A DNA stretch of 64,000 bases from positions 420,595-484,594 of the forward strand of contig VEPL01000025.1 in NCBI GenBank assembly GCA_012026885.1, written 5' to 3'. Position numbers and translations under genes: made by a program. The notes below the pieces were generated by a model. That model did not search any database and had not been told where the DNA came from. It saw only the letters and a program-made list of their open reading frames with translations. Below, one piece after another: positions 28,931-38,547 of the stretch; position 1 is the stretch's first letter, and every line of letters starts with the position of its first letter. The DNA comes from Betaproteobacteria bacterium (GTDB taxonomy: Bacteria; Pseudomonadota; Gammaproteobacteria; Burkholderiales; Rhodocyclaceae).

Positions 28931-29380
28931 ATGATTCGAATGTTGGTAGCTCTGGGAGGCCTGTTGCTGGCGCTGTCCAGTCATGCAGCGGGGGCGGAGC
29001 GGTTCGTGGCGAAGCTTGCGCTGCCGTCGGGCGAGACGGTTGTCGTTGCCGAAGGCGATTTCGAGGCGCGGTCGACCGGGAGTTTCAGCGTGAGGCTCTA
29101 CGATGCAGCTCCGGCGCCCGACGAGACGACCTTCTTCGCCGCCGGGCTGGTGCGCCGGCGCGACGGTGTCGTCGAGAAGGTCGAATTGGCCGACATCGAT
29201 CGCGACGGACGCCAGGAAATCATCGTCATTGTCCGTTCGGTGGGTACGGGGGGCTATCGTTCGGCGCATGCATGTGCCGTCGCCAAGGGCAGTCTGGTGT
29301 TTCGTGCCACGGTGGATGGCCTGGCGGCCGATGCGGATCCGGTTGCCGCGCTGCGCAAGGTGGGGCACCGGCCCCGGTGA
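28931..29380 (+). CDS. PliI-type periplasmic lysozyme inhibitor
   Basis: This is a 149-residue protein with a signal peptide (MIRMLVALGGLLLALSSHAAGA). The mature domain has the PliI pattern GDFEARSTGSFSVRLYD, VEKVELADIDRDGRQEIIVIVRSVGTGGYRSAHA, where the S/T-G-x-Y loop is the segment that enters the lysozyme active site. PliI proteins block invertebrate (I-type) lysozymes and occur in bacteria that meet animals or protists. A GTG three bases upstream is an alternative start. The gene stands alone ahead of lolC. Confidence 0.83.
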   Translation: MIRMLVALGGLLLALSSHAAGAERFVAKLALPSGETVVVAEGDFEARSTGSFSVRLYDAAPAPDETTFFAAGLVRRRDGVVEKVELADIDRDGRQEIIVIVRSVGTGGYRSAHACAVAKGSLVFRATVDGLAADADPVAALRKVGHRPR

Positions 29381-29482
29381 GGCTGGCCGGCCGGAACGGC
29401 TGGCGCCGCGCAGTGTGGGTCCGATGCGGCAATGCCGCGCCTTGTCTGTAGAATGGCGCTTCCGTCGCTTCCTCCACGCGCA

Positions 29483-30730
29483 ATGGCGCTTCCCTACGAA
29501 CTCCTGATCGGCCTGCGCTACACCCGCGCCAAGCGCCGCAACCACTTCATTTCCTTCATCTCGGCGATCTCGATGCTCGGGATCGGCCTCGGCGTCGCCG
29601 CGCTCATCGTCGTGCTGTCGGTGATGAACGGCTTCCAGAAAGAGTTGCGCACGCGCATCCTCGGGGTGGCCTCGCACATCCAGATCAGCGGCATCAACAG
29701 CACGCTGGCCGACTGGCCGGCGGTGGCTGCGCAGGCCGCGAAGCATCCGGCGGTGCGGGCGACGGCGCCCTACGTGCAGGCGCAGGGCATGTTCTCTTTC
29801 GAGGGTGGCGTGCGCGGGGCGCTGGTGCGCGGCATCCTGCCGGACCAGGAGGACCGCGTCGCCGATTTCCGCAAGACGATCAAGAGCGGCAGCCTCGATG
29901 ACCTGAAGCCCGGCGAGTTCGGCGTCGTGCTCGGGGCCGACCTTGCCCGCCTGCTGCGCGTCTTCGTCGGCGAGAAAGTGACGCTGATCGCGCCGCAGGG
30001 CACGGTGACGCCGGCCGGTGTGGTGCCGCGGCTCAAGTCGTTCAAGGTGGTCGGCATCTTCGAGGTCGGCATGTACGAGTACGATTCGGGGCTGGCGCTC
30101 ATCCACCTCGCCGATGCGCAGAAGCTCTACCAGCTCGGCGACGGGGTCAGCGGGGTGCGCCTCAAGCTCGACGACCTTTTCCACGCGCCGCGCGTGGCGC
30201 GCGAGCTGGCCGGCATCGTCCAGGCCGATGCGTGGATCAGCGACTGGACCAAGAGCCACGCCAACTTCTTCCGCGCCGTGCAGATCGAGAAGACGATGAT
30301 GTTCATCATCCTGTCGCTGATCGTCGCGGTGGCCGCCTTCAACCTGGTGTCGACGCTGGTCATGGCGGTGACCGACAAGCAGGCCGACATCGCCATCCTG
30401 CGCACGCTGGGGGCGCGGCCGCGCTCGATCATGGCCGTCTTCGTCATCCAGGGCGCGCTGGTCGGCTTCATCGGCCTCGGGCTGGGCATCGCCGGCGGCG
30501 TCGCGCTGGCGCTCAACATCGATGTCGTCGTGCCCTTCATCCAGAACCTCTTCGGCGTGCAGTTCCTCTCGAAGGAGGTCTATTACATCTCCGACCTGCC
30601 GTCCGACCTGCAATGGGGCGACGTCTGGGGGGTGACCGGCATCGCCTTCGTGCTGGCGCTGCTGGCCACCATCTACCCGAGCTGGCGCGCCGCGCGCGTT
30701 AATCCGGCGGAGGCCCTGCGCTATGAGTGA
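29483..30730 (+). CDS. lolC: lipoprotein-releasing ABC transporter, permease subunit
   Basis: A 415-residue inner membrane protein of the LolC/LolE family. The N-terminus [25 protein letters not shown] and first TM helix are diagnostic, followed by a large periplasmic domain, then three TM helices from about residue 275. [20 protein letters not shown] is the coupling region. LolCDE extracts lipoproteins from the inner membrane and passes them to LolA. Only one permease gene is present before lolD, so it may form a homodimer (LolF type). It overlaps lolD. Confidence 0.93.
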   Translation: MALPYELLIGLRYTRAKRRNHFISFISAISMLGIGLGVAALIVVLSVMNGFQKELRTRILGVASHIQISGINSTLADWPAVAAQAAKHPAVRATAPYVQAQGMFSFEGGVRGALVRGILPDQEDRVADFRKTIKSGSLDDLKPGEFGVVLGADLARLLRVFVGEKVTLIAPQGTVTPAGVVPRLKSFKVVGIFEVGMYEYDSGLALIHLADAQKLYQLGDGVSGVRLKLDDLFHAPRVARELAGIVQADAWISDWTKSHANFFRAVQIEKTMMFIILSLIVAVAAFNLVSTLVMAVTDKQADIAILRTLGARPRSIMAVFVIQGALVGFIGLGLGIAGGVALALNIDVVVPFIQNLFGVQFLSKEVYYISDLPSDLQWGDVWGVTGIAFVLALLATIYPSWRAARVNPAEALRYE

Positions 30731-31412
30731 GACGATCCTGCGCGCGACCGGGCTGGGTAAGGTCTTCCGCGGCGGCGGGCTGGAAGTGCCGGTGCTGGCC
30801 GCCATCGACCTTGCGGTCGCCGCCGGCGAGACGGTCGCCATCGTCGGCGCCTCCGGCTCGGGCAAGAGCACGCTGCTGCACCTGCTCGGCGGGCTCGATG
30901 CGCCGAGCGCCGGCGGCGTGACCCTGATGGGGCGCGATTTTTCGGCCCTGGGCGAGGTCGACCGCGGCGACTGGCGCAACCGCCACCTCGGTTTCGTTTA
31001 CCAGTTCCACCATCTGCTGGCCGAGTTCTCGGCGCTCGAGAACGTCGCCATGCCGGTGCGCCTCCGCCGCGCGGCGCGCGCTGAAGCCCTGGCGGCGGCC
31101 GGCGCGATGCTTGCGGCGGTCGGCCTCGGCCACCGCCTCGAGCACCGGCCAGGCGAACTTTCCGGCGGCGAGCGCCAGCGCGCGGCGATCGCCCGGGCGC
31201 TGGTCAGCCGGCCCTCTTGCCTGCTCGCCGACGAACCGACCGGCAACCTCGACCGGCAAACGGCGGGCGTCGTTTTCGACCTGCTGCTCGGCCAGGTGCG
31301 CTCACGCCGCGCCAGCCTGGTCATGGTCACCCACGATCCCGAACTCGCCGCCCGCGCCGACCGCGTGCTGCACCTGCGCGACGGGGCCCTGCATGCGGAG
31401 CCAACGCCATGA
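30723..31412 (+). CDS. lolD: lipoprotein-releasing ABC transporter, ATP-binding subunit
   Basis: This is a 229-residue ABC ATPase. Walker A is [18 protein letters not shown], the Q-loop region is [16 protein letters not shown], the signature is [16 protein letters not shown], Walker B is [12 protein letters not shown], and the H-loop is [14 protein letters not shown] and QFHHLLPEF-like sequences are typical of LolD. It overlaps lolC by eight bases and the ClpX-like gene by four, so all three are translated from one message. Confidence 0.95.
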   Translation: MSETILRATGLGKVFRGGGLEVPVLAAIDLAVAAGETVAIVGASGSGKSTLLHLLGGLDAPSAGGVTLMGRDFSALGEVDRGDWRNRHLGFVYQFHHLLAEFSALENVAMPVRLRRAARAEALAAAGAMLAAVGLGHRLEHRPGELSGGERQRAAIARALVSRPSCLLADEPTGNLDRQTAGVVFDLLLGQVRSRRASLVMVTHDPELAARADRVLHLRDGALHAEPTP

Positions 31413-32386
31413 AACCCAGTGAAATCGTCGCCGGCCTCGACCGCCAGGTAGTTGGGCAGGACGACGCCAAGCGCATCCTGGCTGTCGCCGTGTACGCCCA
31501 TTGGCGCAAGGCCGAGATGGCCGCGGCCGACGGGCTCGACATGCTCAAGAGCAACGTCCTGCTGATCGGGCCGACCGGCTCCGGCAAGACGCTGCTCTGC
31601 GAGACGCTGGCGCGGGTACTGGCCGTACCCTTCGTGACTGCCGATGCGACCTCGCTGGCGCAGAGCGAATTCGTCAACGACGAGCTCGACGCCGTCCTCC
31701 AGCGCCTGATCGACCGCGCCGGCGGCGATCCGGCGGCGGCCGGGCGCGGCATCGTCTTCATCGACGAAGTGGACAAGCTCAAGGCGATCAGCGGCCAGGC
31801 GCGCGCCGCGGCCGGCGAGCACGTCCAGCACGCGCTGCTCAAGATCATGGAAGGCGCGACGGTGCGCCTCAAGGGTGGCGCGACCCTCGATACGGCCCAG
31901 ATCCTCTTCATCTGCGGCGGTGCCTTTGTCGGGCTCGAATCCATCCTCGCCGAGACGCAGGCCTTCGGCTTCATCGCCGCCAATGCCGACGACGACCAGA
32001 AGGTGCTCGACCGCCTGAACGCCCGCGTCAAGCCGACCGACCTCTTCCGCTTCGGGCTGATCCCCGAGTTCGCCGGGCGCCTGCCCATCGTCGCGCGGCT
32101 CGACCAGCTGACCCGCGACCAGCTGGTGCGCATCATGATCGAGCCGGGCAATGCCCTCTACCGTCAGTACCGGGCGCTGCTCGCCAACGAGGGGGTCGAG
32201 CTGGTCATCGAGCCGGCGGTGTTCGGCCAGATCGCCGACCTCGCGCTCGAATACAAGGTCGGCGCCCGCAGCCTGCGCGGCATCTTCGAGGAAATGCTGA
32301 CCCCGGTCCTCTACGCGGTGCCGGACCGGCAGGACCTCACGAAGGTGACGCTGCGCTCGCTGTTCGAGCCGGCGGTTTTCGGCTGA
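31409..32386 (+). CDS. divergent ClpX-like AAA+ ATPase without zinc domain
   Basis: This is a 325-residue AAA+ protein clearly related to Clp[18 protein letters not shown] (Walker A), [18 protein letters not shown] (Walker B), [31 protein letters not shown], and the sensor 2 arginine in [14 protein letters not shown]. It starts at the AAA+ module and lacks the N-terminal Cys4 zinc domain. The ClpX pore loop GYVGED is EFVNDE here, the RKH loop is shortened, and the ClpP-binding IGF loop reads AFGFIA. It overlaps lolD, so expression is tied to lipoprotein export. ClpP partnership is doubtful. Confidence 0.85.
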   Translation: MKPSEIVAGLDRQVVGQDDAKRILAVAVYAHWRKAEMAAADGLDMLKSNVLLIGPTGSGKTLLCETLARVLAVPFVTADATSLAQSEFVNDELDAVLQRLIDRAGGDPAAAGRGIVFIDEVDKLKAISGQARAAAGEHVQHALLKIMEGATVRLKGGATLDTAQILFICGGAFVGLESILAETQAFGFIAANADDDQKVLDRLNARVKPTDLFRFGLIPEFAGRLPIVARLDQLTRDQLVRIMIEPGNALYRQYRALLANEGVELVIEPAVFGQIADLALEYKVGARSLRGIFEEMLTPVLYAVPDRQDLTKVTLRSLFEPAVFG

Positions 32387-32401
32387 GTCCGGGCGCGGAC
32401 G

Positions 32402-33790
32402 TCAGTCCGCCTTCGGCGCCTGCATGCCGAGCGGGCCGCCGAGCGCCAGCTGCAGGTCGATGCGTTCGGCGATCTGGCGGTTCTGCAGGCGGAGCAGGGC
32501 GCTTTCCTGGGCGAGGACGTTCAACTGCTCGCTCAATACCGCGCGGTCGTCGACCTGCCCGACCTCGCGCTGCGTCTTGCGGATGGCCAGTGCCTGGCGG
32601 GCGGCGGCGAGCTGGGCGCGTTGCGCCTGCATCTGGTCGATCAGGCTGATGTTGGCCGACAGGCGCTGCTCGACCTCGCCGAAGGCCTGCTGCGCCTTGT
32701 CCAGGTAGAAGGCGCGGGCGGCTTCCTGCTGGGCGTTCTGGGCGCGCACGTTGGCGGACAACGCGCCGCCGGCGTACAGCGGCACATTGAGGCCGATGCC
32801 GCCGGAGAGCGACGGGTTCTTGACGTTCTGCAGCACATAGATGTCGCTGTTGATGGTGCTCATGCCGAGGGTCAGCGAGATCGACGGCAGGCGGGCGGCT
32901 TCCGCCTGGCGCGCGATGTTGAAGGCGGCGCGGGCACGGCGTTCGGCAGCGCGGAGGTCAGGACGGCGCTCGAGCAGTTCGGCCGGCAGGCCGCCGGGAA
33001 TTTCCGGCGCGACGGCAGGCAGTTCCTCGGCGACCGCGATCACGCCCTGCGGCCGGCGCCCGGTGAGCATTTCCAGCGCGAGGCGGTTCTGGCGCACGGC
33101 GAGCCTGGCGCTCTCGGCCTGGCGGTCCAGCTCGGCCAGCGAGCGGCGCAACTGCGCGGCTTCGTACGGGCTGGCGGCACCGATCTCGACCCGCGTGTCG
33201 GTCAGCTTGAGCAGGGATGCCGTCAGGTCCCGGCTTTCGCGCAGGATCTTGAGCTGCGCATCCGCCTCGGTCGTGGCATACCAGGTCTTGCCGATGCCGG
33301 CGGCGAGCGAGAGGCGGGCGAACTGGTAGTCGTCGGCGGCCGAATAATACGTCTCCTCGGCTGCGGCGGCGCCGTAACGGATGCGCCCCCAGAGGTCGAT
33401 CTCCCAGGTGATGCCGAACATCCCGGCGGTGAGGACCGTCGTGCCTTCCTTGAGGTTCTGCTGCGTCGATCCGCCCAGGCCCAGTTGCGGCAGGGCAGGG
33501 CCGCGCGCGACGGTGACCATTTCGCCGGCCGCCTGCACCTGCGCCGCGATGCCCTGCAGGCGTTGACTCTGCTGCAGCCCTTCGCCGACCAGCGCGACCA
33601 GCGCGGGTTCAGGCGTCAGGCCCATCCAGTCGGCGTAAGCCAGCGGCGGCGCCGACGACCAGCCTTGCGGCAGGCCCTCGGCGTAGATCGTCGCCGTGGT
33701 CTCGCTGCGCTCGGGCGGTGGCGCCAGCGCGCAGCCGGCGAGCGCCGCTGCCAGTGCCGCGCTCAGGATGACAGGGCGGAGGGGACGCAT
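32402..33790 (-). CDS. outer membrane efflux factor lipoprotein (OprM/NodT type)
   Basis: This is a 462-residue TolC-like protein with a lipobox (AAALAGCALAPPP). Two OEP repeats are seen; the motif ELLERRPDLRAAERRARAAFNIARQAEAARLPSISL near residue 270 is diagnostic, and the long helices are Ala/Gln/Arg rich. It forms the outer membrane channel of tripartite pumps. Its start overlaps the stop of the HlyD-type gene (TGATG at 33788-33792). It may also serve the RND pump at 7.2-11.3 kb, which has no channel gene. Confidence 0.92.
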   Translation of the reverse strand: MRPLRPVILSAALAAALAGCALAPPPERSETTATIYAEGLPQGWSSAPPLAYADWMGLTPEPALVALVGEGLQQSQRLQGIAAQVQAAGEMVTVARGPALPQLGLGGSTQQNLKEGTTVLTAGMFGITWEIDLWGRIRYGAAAAEETYYSAADDYQFARLSLAAGIGKTWYATTEADAQLKILRESRDLTASLLKLTDTRVEIGAASPYEAAQLRRSLAELDRQAESARLAVRQNRLALEMLTGRRPQGVIAVAEELPAVAPEIPGGLPAELLERRPDLRAAERRARAAFNIARQAEAARLPSISLTLGMSTINSDIYVLQNVKNPSLSGGIGLNVPLYAGGALSANVRAQNAQQEAARAFYLDKAQQAFGEVEQRLSANISLIDQMQAQRAQLAAARQALAIRKTQREVGQVDDRAVLSEQLNVLAQESALLRLQNRQIAERIDLQLALGGPLGMQAPKAD

Positions 33791-34971
33791 CAGTGCAGCT
33801 TCAGTACGAGGTAGTTGGTCTTGGCCGTGATGCGCAGCAGCACCATGCGCAGGATGTGGATGGCCTTGGCGTGCTCGGTGTAGATGGCACCATCGCCGAC
33901 GGCGCCGGCCGGCAGCACGGTACCGGCGCTCTTGCCGTCCAGCTTGAGCTTGGCCGCGAAGCGCTGCGCGGGCATCGGCGCCGGCGCCGCCGTGCTCGGG
34001 ACCATGCCGCCCTGGGCGACCTGGCCGAGCGAATTGGCCCAGACCACGGAATCGACGCGCGCCTTGAACACCTCGCCGGGGTGCGTCTTGAGCACGACCT
34101 CGGCCGCGTTGCCCGCCTCGACGTTGATCAATTCGTTCTGCTGGTAGAGGGCAATCAGTTCCTGCTCGTTCTCGAGGAAAGTGAAGGCCGGCTGGAAGGG
34201 CATGGGCACGAGGAAAGTGCCGGCACGGACCTGGACATTGACCGCGGTACCGTCGGCCGGGGCGCGCACCTCGGTCTGCTCGAGCTCCCACTTGGCATTG
34301 TCGAGCTGGGCCTGGGTGGCGGCCATCTTCGAGCGGGCGTCGGCGATCGCCGCGTATTCGCCCTGGCTCTTGGCCGACAGCTTCTGCTTGGCCTGTTCTT
34401 CGGTGGCCTGCGCACTGACCAGGTCGGCTTCGAGTTCATTGACGCGGGCGCGAGCTTCCTCGAGCGCGAACTTCTCGCCGGCCCCGGCGGCGACCAGGTC
34501 CGTGTATTCCTTGAGGCGGCGCCGGGCGAGTTCCAGCTTGGCCTGGACGACGCCGACCTTGCCGGCCGCCGCCTTGATGCTTTGCGCCAACTCGCGGGCC
34601 TGCGCCTCGGCGTCGGCCAGACGGGCCTGGTCGGCCTTGAGCAGCGATCCGAGGCGGGTGACCTCGGCGGTGTACGGCGTCGGGTCGATGCGCAGCAGCA
34701 CATCACCCTTCTTGTACGGACGGTTGCCCTCGATCGGCACTTCGACGACGCGCCCGCGTACCTGCGGCACGATCTGGACGATCTTGTTGATCACCCGCAC
34801 GTCGGTACTCGACGGCGCGACGACATTGAGGGTGAGGATCAGCGCGGTCATGCCCACCACCGGGATGGTGATGACGATCACCATCGAGGTCTTGTTCCAC
34901 GGCAGCCACTTGTACTTGAAGAAGATCAGCCAGACGAGGAAGGCATAAGTGCCGAGTATCAGGGCATCCAT
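33790..34971 (-). CDS. HlyD-family secretion protein (YibH-like)
   Basis: This is a 393-residue membrane fusion protein anchored by an N-terminal TM helix preceded by a second hydrophobic stretch (residues 5-18 and 28-50). VVPQVRGRVVEVPI-like lipoyl half motif (VQIVPQVRGRVVEV) is near residue 68, a coiled-coil hairpin of about 130 residues follows, then RAPADGTAVNVQVRAGTFL. The two-helix N-terminus and an upstream DUF3302 gene match the YibH-YibI pair of enterobacteria. Its stop overlaps the channel gene start and its start is just before the DUF3302 stop. Confidence 0.9.
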   Translation of the reverse strand: MDALILGTYAFLVWLIFFKYKWLPWNKTSMVIVITIPVVGMTALILTLNVVAPSSTDVRVINKIVQIVPQVRGRVVEVPIEGNRPYKKGDVLLRIDPTPYTAEVTRLGSLLKADQARLADAEAQARELAQSIKAAAGKVGVVQAKLELARRRLKEYTDLVAAGAGEKFALEEARARVNELEADLVSAQATEEQAKQKLSAKSQGEYAAIADARSKMAATQAQLDNAKWELEQTEVRAPADGTAVNVQVRAGTFLVPMPFQPAFTFLENEQELIALYQQNELINVEAGNAAEVVLKTHPGEVFKARVDSVVWANSLGQVAQGGMVPSTAAPAPMPAQRFAAKLKLDGKSAGTVLPAGAVGDGAIYTEHAKAIHILRMVLLRITAKTNYLVLKLH

Positions 34972-35408
34972 CAGGCGTTTCCTCCCGCGTCACGGGGGGT
35001 CTTCAGCCTGGCGAGTTCGGCTTCAAGTTTGGCGATGCGCGCCTCGTCGTCGTGCAGTTCCTTTTCGAGCTTGTCGACACCGTACGCCATCTTGTAGAGC
35101 ACCGGCTTGCTCTTCGCCCAAAGGAAGGCGAAAGGCCACAGCATGCCGCCGAAGACCAGCGAGAGCATGCACAACATGTGGATGGCGTCCTTCTGCGGGT
35201 GCTGGTTTTTCTCGGCAATCTTTTCGGGAAGGATATGCACCATCCAGAACAGGTAGATGCCGCCGATCGGCACAACGATCAGCACGAACCACGACATGAC
35301 CTCGGCCATGGTGTCGAGCGCCTCGCCGGCAAGGAAAGACGCCTCGGCGAGGCCGGGCAGGAGCAAGAGGGGGAACAGCAGCGGTGTCAGGCGCCTGGGT
35401 GCATGCAT
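34971..35408 (-). CDS. DUF3302 (YibI-like) membrane protein
   Basis: This is a 145-residue protein with a signal-like N-terminal helix and two further TM helices (about residues 38-57 and 75-95), then a charged helix (ELHDDEARIAKLEAELARL). SWFVLIVVPIGGIYLFWMVHILPEKIAEKNQHPQ is the conserved DUF3302 core. YibI is encoded next to the HlyD-like YibH in E. coli, as here. Function unknown. I chose the ATG at 35408; in-frame upstream codons to 35486 add no signal. First gene of a three-gene operon to 32402. Confidence 0.87.
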   Translation of the reverse strand: MHAPRRLTPLLFPLLLLPGLAEASFLAGEALDTMAEVMSWFVLIVVPIGGIYLFWMVHILPEKIAEKNQHPQKDAIHMLCMLSLVFGGMLWPFAFLWAKSKPVLYKMAYGVDKLEKELHDDEARIAKLEAELARLKTPRDAGGNA

Positions 35409-35515
35409 GACGAGTCTCGCGAATTTGAGTGCGGTCAGGCGGGGGATATTACTGAATTCCAACGCGAGATGCGCGGTTGTCATCAAATAATGGGGTCGGC
35501 TGCTTGGATCACGTT

Positions 35516-36055
35516 TCAGCCTTCACGCCGCTGCGACCGCCGGCGCCAGGCGCGGATCAGCCAGATGCGCCAGGCAGCCTTGGTGGCCACGTAGCCGAGC
35601 GCGGCGAGCGTCGCGGCGAGGGCGATGAGGCCGATCCCGAGCGGCTTGGCGACGCTCAGCATCCAGGCCTGCATGGCCTGCGTCCACTGCACGAAGCGCG
35701 CGATGTCGACATCCGGTGGCGCCACGAAGCCGGCCGTGTCGCCGGTGACCAGGCGCCCGAACTGGTAGGCGACGAGGTAGAGCGGAACGATGGTGAACGG
35801 GTTGGTGTAGAGCGTCGTCAGCAGCGCGAGCGGCAGGTTCACGCGGAAGACGACGGCGCAGAGAGCGGCGCCGCCCATCTGCAGCGGGCCGGGAATGAGT
35901 CCGCAGAAGAGGCCGGCGGCGACTGCGCCGGCCGCTGAATGGCGGTTCAGGTGCCACAGGCGCGGGTGCAGCAGCGTGTTGCGGAACGGCCGCAGCCAGC
36001 GGTTGCCGTGCACCGCCTCATGGTCGGGCAGGTATTTCTTCAGGTGCTTGCGCAT
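35516..36055 (-). CDS. DUF2062 membrane protein
   Basis: This is a 179-residue protein with the DUF2062 signature: LWHLNRHSAAGAVAAGLFCGLIPGP near residue 35 and LALLTTLYTNPFTIVPLYLVAYQFG near 80. Three to four TM helices are seen and a basic C-terminus (RAWRRRSQRR). Members are inner membrane proteins of unknown function, often beside comEC, lolCD or exbBD. The gene diverges from comEC with only 23 bases between the start codons. Confidence 0.9.
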   Translation of the reverse strand: MRKHLKKYLPDHEAVHGNRWLRPFRNTLLHPRLWHLNRHSAAGAVAAGLFCGLIPGPLQMGGAALCAVVFRVNLPLALLTTLYTNPFTIVPLYLVAYQFGRLVTGDTAGFVAPPDVDIARFVQWTQAMQAWMLSVAKPLGIGLIALAATLAALGYVATKAAWRIWLIRAWRRRSQRREG

Positions 36056-36078
36056 GGTGTGGCCTCTATTATTGCAGG

Positions 36079-38436
36079 ATGCGCCTCGCCATACTCGCTT
36101 TCGCCGCCGGCGTCATCACCCTGCAACAGCAGGCGGAGCTGCCGCCGGCCTGGCCGTGGGCACTGGCCGGGCTGGCCGGCGCGGCGTTCGCCGTGCTGCC
36201 GGTATCGACCGTCGTGCTGCGCCGGGCGTTCCGTATCGCCGGGATCCTGGCCTGCCTCGCGCTCGGCTTCGCCTGGGCCGCCTGGCGCGCCGACCTGCGC
36301 TTGGCCGACGAATTGGCGGGCGCGTGGGAAGGACGCGACATCGCGGTGACCGGCGTCATCGCCGGCCTGCCGCAGGATTTCGCCAACGGGACGCGTTTCG
36401 AATTTGCCGTCGAATCGGTGTCGACCGCGACAGCGCAGGTGCCGGCCCGGGTGACGCTGTCGTGGTACCAGGGGCGCCGCGACGACGAGGACTTCGTGCG
36501 CCAGCCGGTCCGTCCCGGCGAGCGCTGGCGTTTCACGGTGCGCCTCAAGCGCCCGCACGGCAACGCCAATCCGTTCGGCTTCGATTACGAAGCCTGGCTG
36601 CTCGAACGCGACATCCGTGCTACCGGCTACGTGCGCCCGGCGCCGGCCGAGCGGCTGGCGGCCATGGTCTGGCAGCCGGATTACGTCATCGAGCGCGCGC
36701 GCGACGCGATCCGCAGGCAATTCTTCGCCACGCTGCCGCCCGCGGAGCATCCGTGGGCCGGCATCCTGGTCGCGCTGGCGATCGGTGACCAGAAGGCGGT
36801 CAACGGCGAATTGTGGACGACCTTCAACCGCACCGGCACGACACACCTGATGTCGATCTCCGGACTGCATGTGACCATGGTCGCGGCACTGTTCGGCCTG
36901 GCCGCCGGCTGGGCGTGGCGGCGCGTGCCGGCGCTGGCATTGCGCCTGCCGGCCCAGCGGGCGGCGCTGCTGGCCGGCCTCGTTGCGGCAATGGTCTATG
37001 CGCTGCTGGCGGGCTTTGCCGTGCCGGCCCAGCGCACGCTCTACATGCTGGCGGTGGCCGCCGCCGCGATGGGCTCGGGGCGCTGCATCGCACCCAGCCG
37101 GACCCTGTGCCTGGCGCTGCTGGCCGTGCTGCTGGCCGATCCGTGGGCGGTGCTCGCCGCCGGCTTCTGGCTCTCCTTCGGCGCGGTCGGCGCGCTGCTC
37201 TATGTCGGCAACAACCTTCCGGGCGAGGGCCGGGGCTGGCGCGCCCGGGTCCGGGCCTGGGGCCTCGTCCAGTGGGCGGCGACGCTGGCCTCGCTGCCGG
37301 TACTGCTGCTCGTTTTCCAGCAGTTTTCGCTGGTTTCGCCGCTGGCCAATGCGCTGGCGATACCGGTGATCAGTTTCGTCGTGACGCCGCTCGCGCTGTT
37401 CGGGGCGCTGTTGCCCTGGTGGCCGGTGCTCGCGTTGGCGCACACGGTCATGGACGGGCTGATGCTCTTTCTCGGCTGGTGTGCGGCCTGGCCGGTGTGG
37501 AATGCGCCGGCGCCGCCGCTCTGGGCAGCTCTCGCGGCGGCCTTCGGCGTTGCCGTGCTGCTGTTGCCGCGCGGCGTGCCCGGCCGCCTCCTCGGGGCCA
37601 TCCTGCTGCTGCCCGTTCTCTTCTGGCCGGCCGAACGGCCGCCGCCGGGGGAAGCGCGAATCACCGTGCTCGACGTCGGGCAGGGCCTGGCGACCGTGGT
37701 GCGCACGCATGCGCACACATTGGTCTACGACCCGGGGCCCCTGTACAGCGCCGAGTCGGATGCCGGCCAGCGCGTCGTCGTGCCCTATCTGCGCGCGCTC
37801 GGCATCGACCGGGTCGATGTGCTGATGATCACCCACCGCGACAGCGACCATGCCGGCGGCAGCGCCTCGGTGCGCTCGGCGCTGGCGGTCGGCCGCATCG
37901 TCGCCTCGACCGGCGAGCCTGGCAGCGAACCCTGTCGCGCCGGGCAGGCCTGGGAATGGGACGCGGTGCGCTTCACCGTGCTGCATCCGGCGGCGGAGGA
38001 CTACGGCCACGAGCGCAAGGCCAACAACCTGTCCTGCGTCCTGCGCGTCGAAGCCGGCGGCCAGGCCATGCTGCTGACCTCCGACATCGAGGCGCGCGAC
38101 GAAGCGGCGCTGCTCGCCCGCGACCGCGCGGCGCTTGCAGCCGACGTCCTGCTGGTGCCGCACCACGGCTCGGGAACCTCATCGACGCCGGATTTCCTGG
38201 CTGCGGTCGACGCCCGGGAAGCGGTGATTCCCGCCGGCTACCGCAACCGTTTCGGGCACCCCAGGCCGGCGGTCGTCGAGCGCCTGGCGGCGGCCGGTAC
38301 CCGCCTCTGGCGCACGGACCGCGACGGCGCGGTGAGCATCCGCATGGATGCCGCTGGCATCGTGACGACGGCCTGGCGGCATGAGCGGCGGCGCTACTGG
38401 CAGGCCGGCCCGGACGCCCGGCCGCAGCTACCCTGA
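36079..38436 (+). CDS. comEC: DNA internalisation competence protein ComEC/Rec2
   Basis: This is a 785-residue inner membrane DNA-uptake channel. N-terminal TM helices and a DUF4131-like OB region (to about 200) lead to the Competence domain, NRTGTTHLMSISGLHVTMVAALFGL near residue 250, with about ten TM helices. The C-terminal metallo-beta-lactamase domain begins ITVLDVGQGLATVVRTHAH near 530 and has THRDSDHAGG and LLVPHHGSGTSS. The channel takes one strand of incoming DNA into the cytoplasm. Full length suggests natural competence is possible. Confidence 0.95.
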   Translation: MRLAILAFAAGVITLQQQAELPPAWPWALAGLAGAAFAVLPVSTVVLRRAFRIAGILACLALGFAWAAWRADLRLADELAGAWEGRDIAVTGVIAGLPQDFANGTRFEFAVESVSTATAQVPARVTLSWYQGRRDDEDFVRQPVRPGERWRFTVRLKRPHGNANPFGFDYEAWLLERDIRATGYVRPAPAERLAAMVWQPDYVIERARDAIRRQFFATLPPAEHPWAGILVALAIGDQKAVNGELWTTFNRTGTTHLMSISGLHVTMVAALFGLAAGWAWRRVPALALRLPAQRAALLAGLVAAMVYALLAGFAVPAQRTLYMLAVAAAAMGSGRCIAPSRTLCLALLAVLLADPWAVLAAGFWLSFGAVGALLYVGNNLPGEGRGWRARVRAWGLVQWAATLASLPVLLLVFQQFSLVSPLANALAIPVISFVVTPLALFGALLPWWPVLALAHTVMDGLMLFLGWCAAWPVWNAPAPPLWAALAAAFGVAVLLLPRGVPGRLLGAILLLPVLFWPAERPPPGEARITVLDVGQGLATVVRTHAHTLVYDPGPLYSAESDAGQRVVVPYLRALGIDRVDVLMITHRDSDHAGGSASVRSALAVGRIVASTGEPGSEPCRAGQAWEWDAVRFTVLHPAAEDYGHERKANNLSCVLRVEAGGQAMLLTSDIEARDEAALLARDRAALAADVLLVPHHGSGTSSTPDFLAAVDAREAVIPAGYRNRFGHPRPAVVERLAAAGTRLWRTDRDGAVSIRMDAAGIVTTAWRHERRRYWQAGPDARPQLP

Positions 38437-38547
38437 GGGGGTGGCGCTTCCCTTCCGGCCCGCTTCGGGCCAATATGCCGTGGCGGTGCCGGCTCAGCCG
38501 TCCGGCGCCGCGTGACCAATGAGAATTTCCCTCTGGAGGATCCCCTT

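Noticed and set aside
29432-29482. Longer lolC reading frame from ATG 29432
   Set aside because: The added residues have no LolC similarity and the conserved [12 protein letters not shown] start is at ATG 29483.
28781-30979. 732-codon minus-strand frame covering the PliI gene and lolC
   Set aside because: lolC and the PliI-type gene are clear on the plus strand; this frame is His/Arg/Asp-rich and matches no family.
36040-38166. 708-codon minus-strand frame opposite comEC
   Set aside because: Gln/Arg/His-rich shadow of comEC with no motif.
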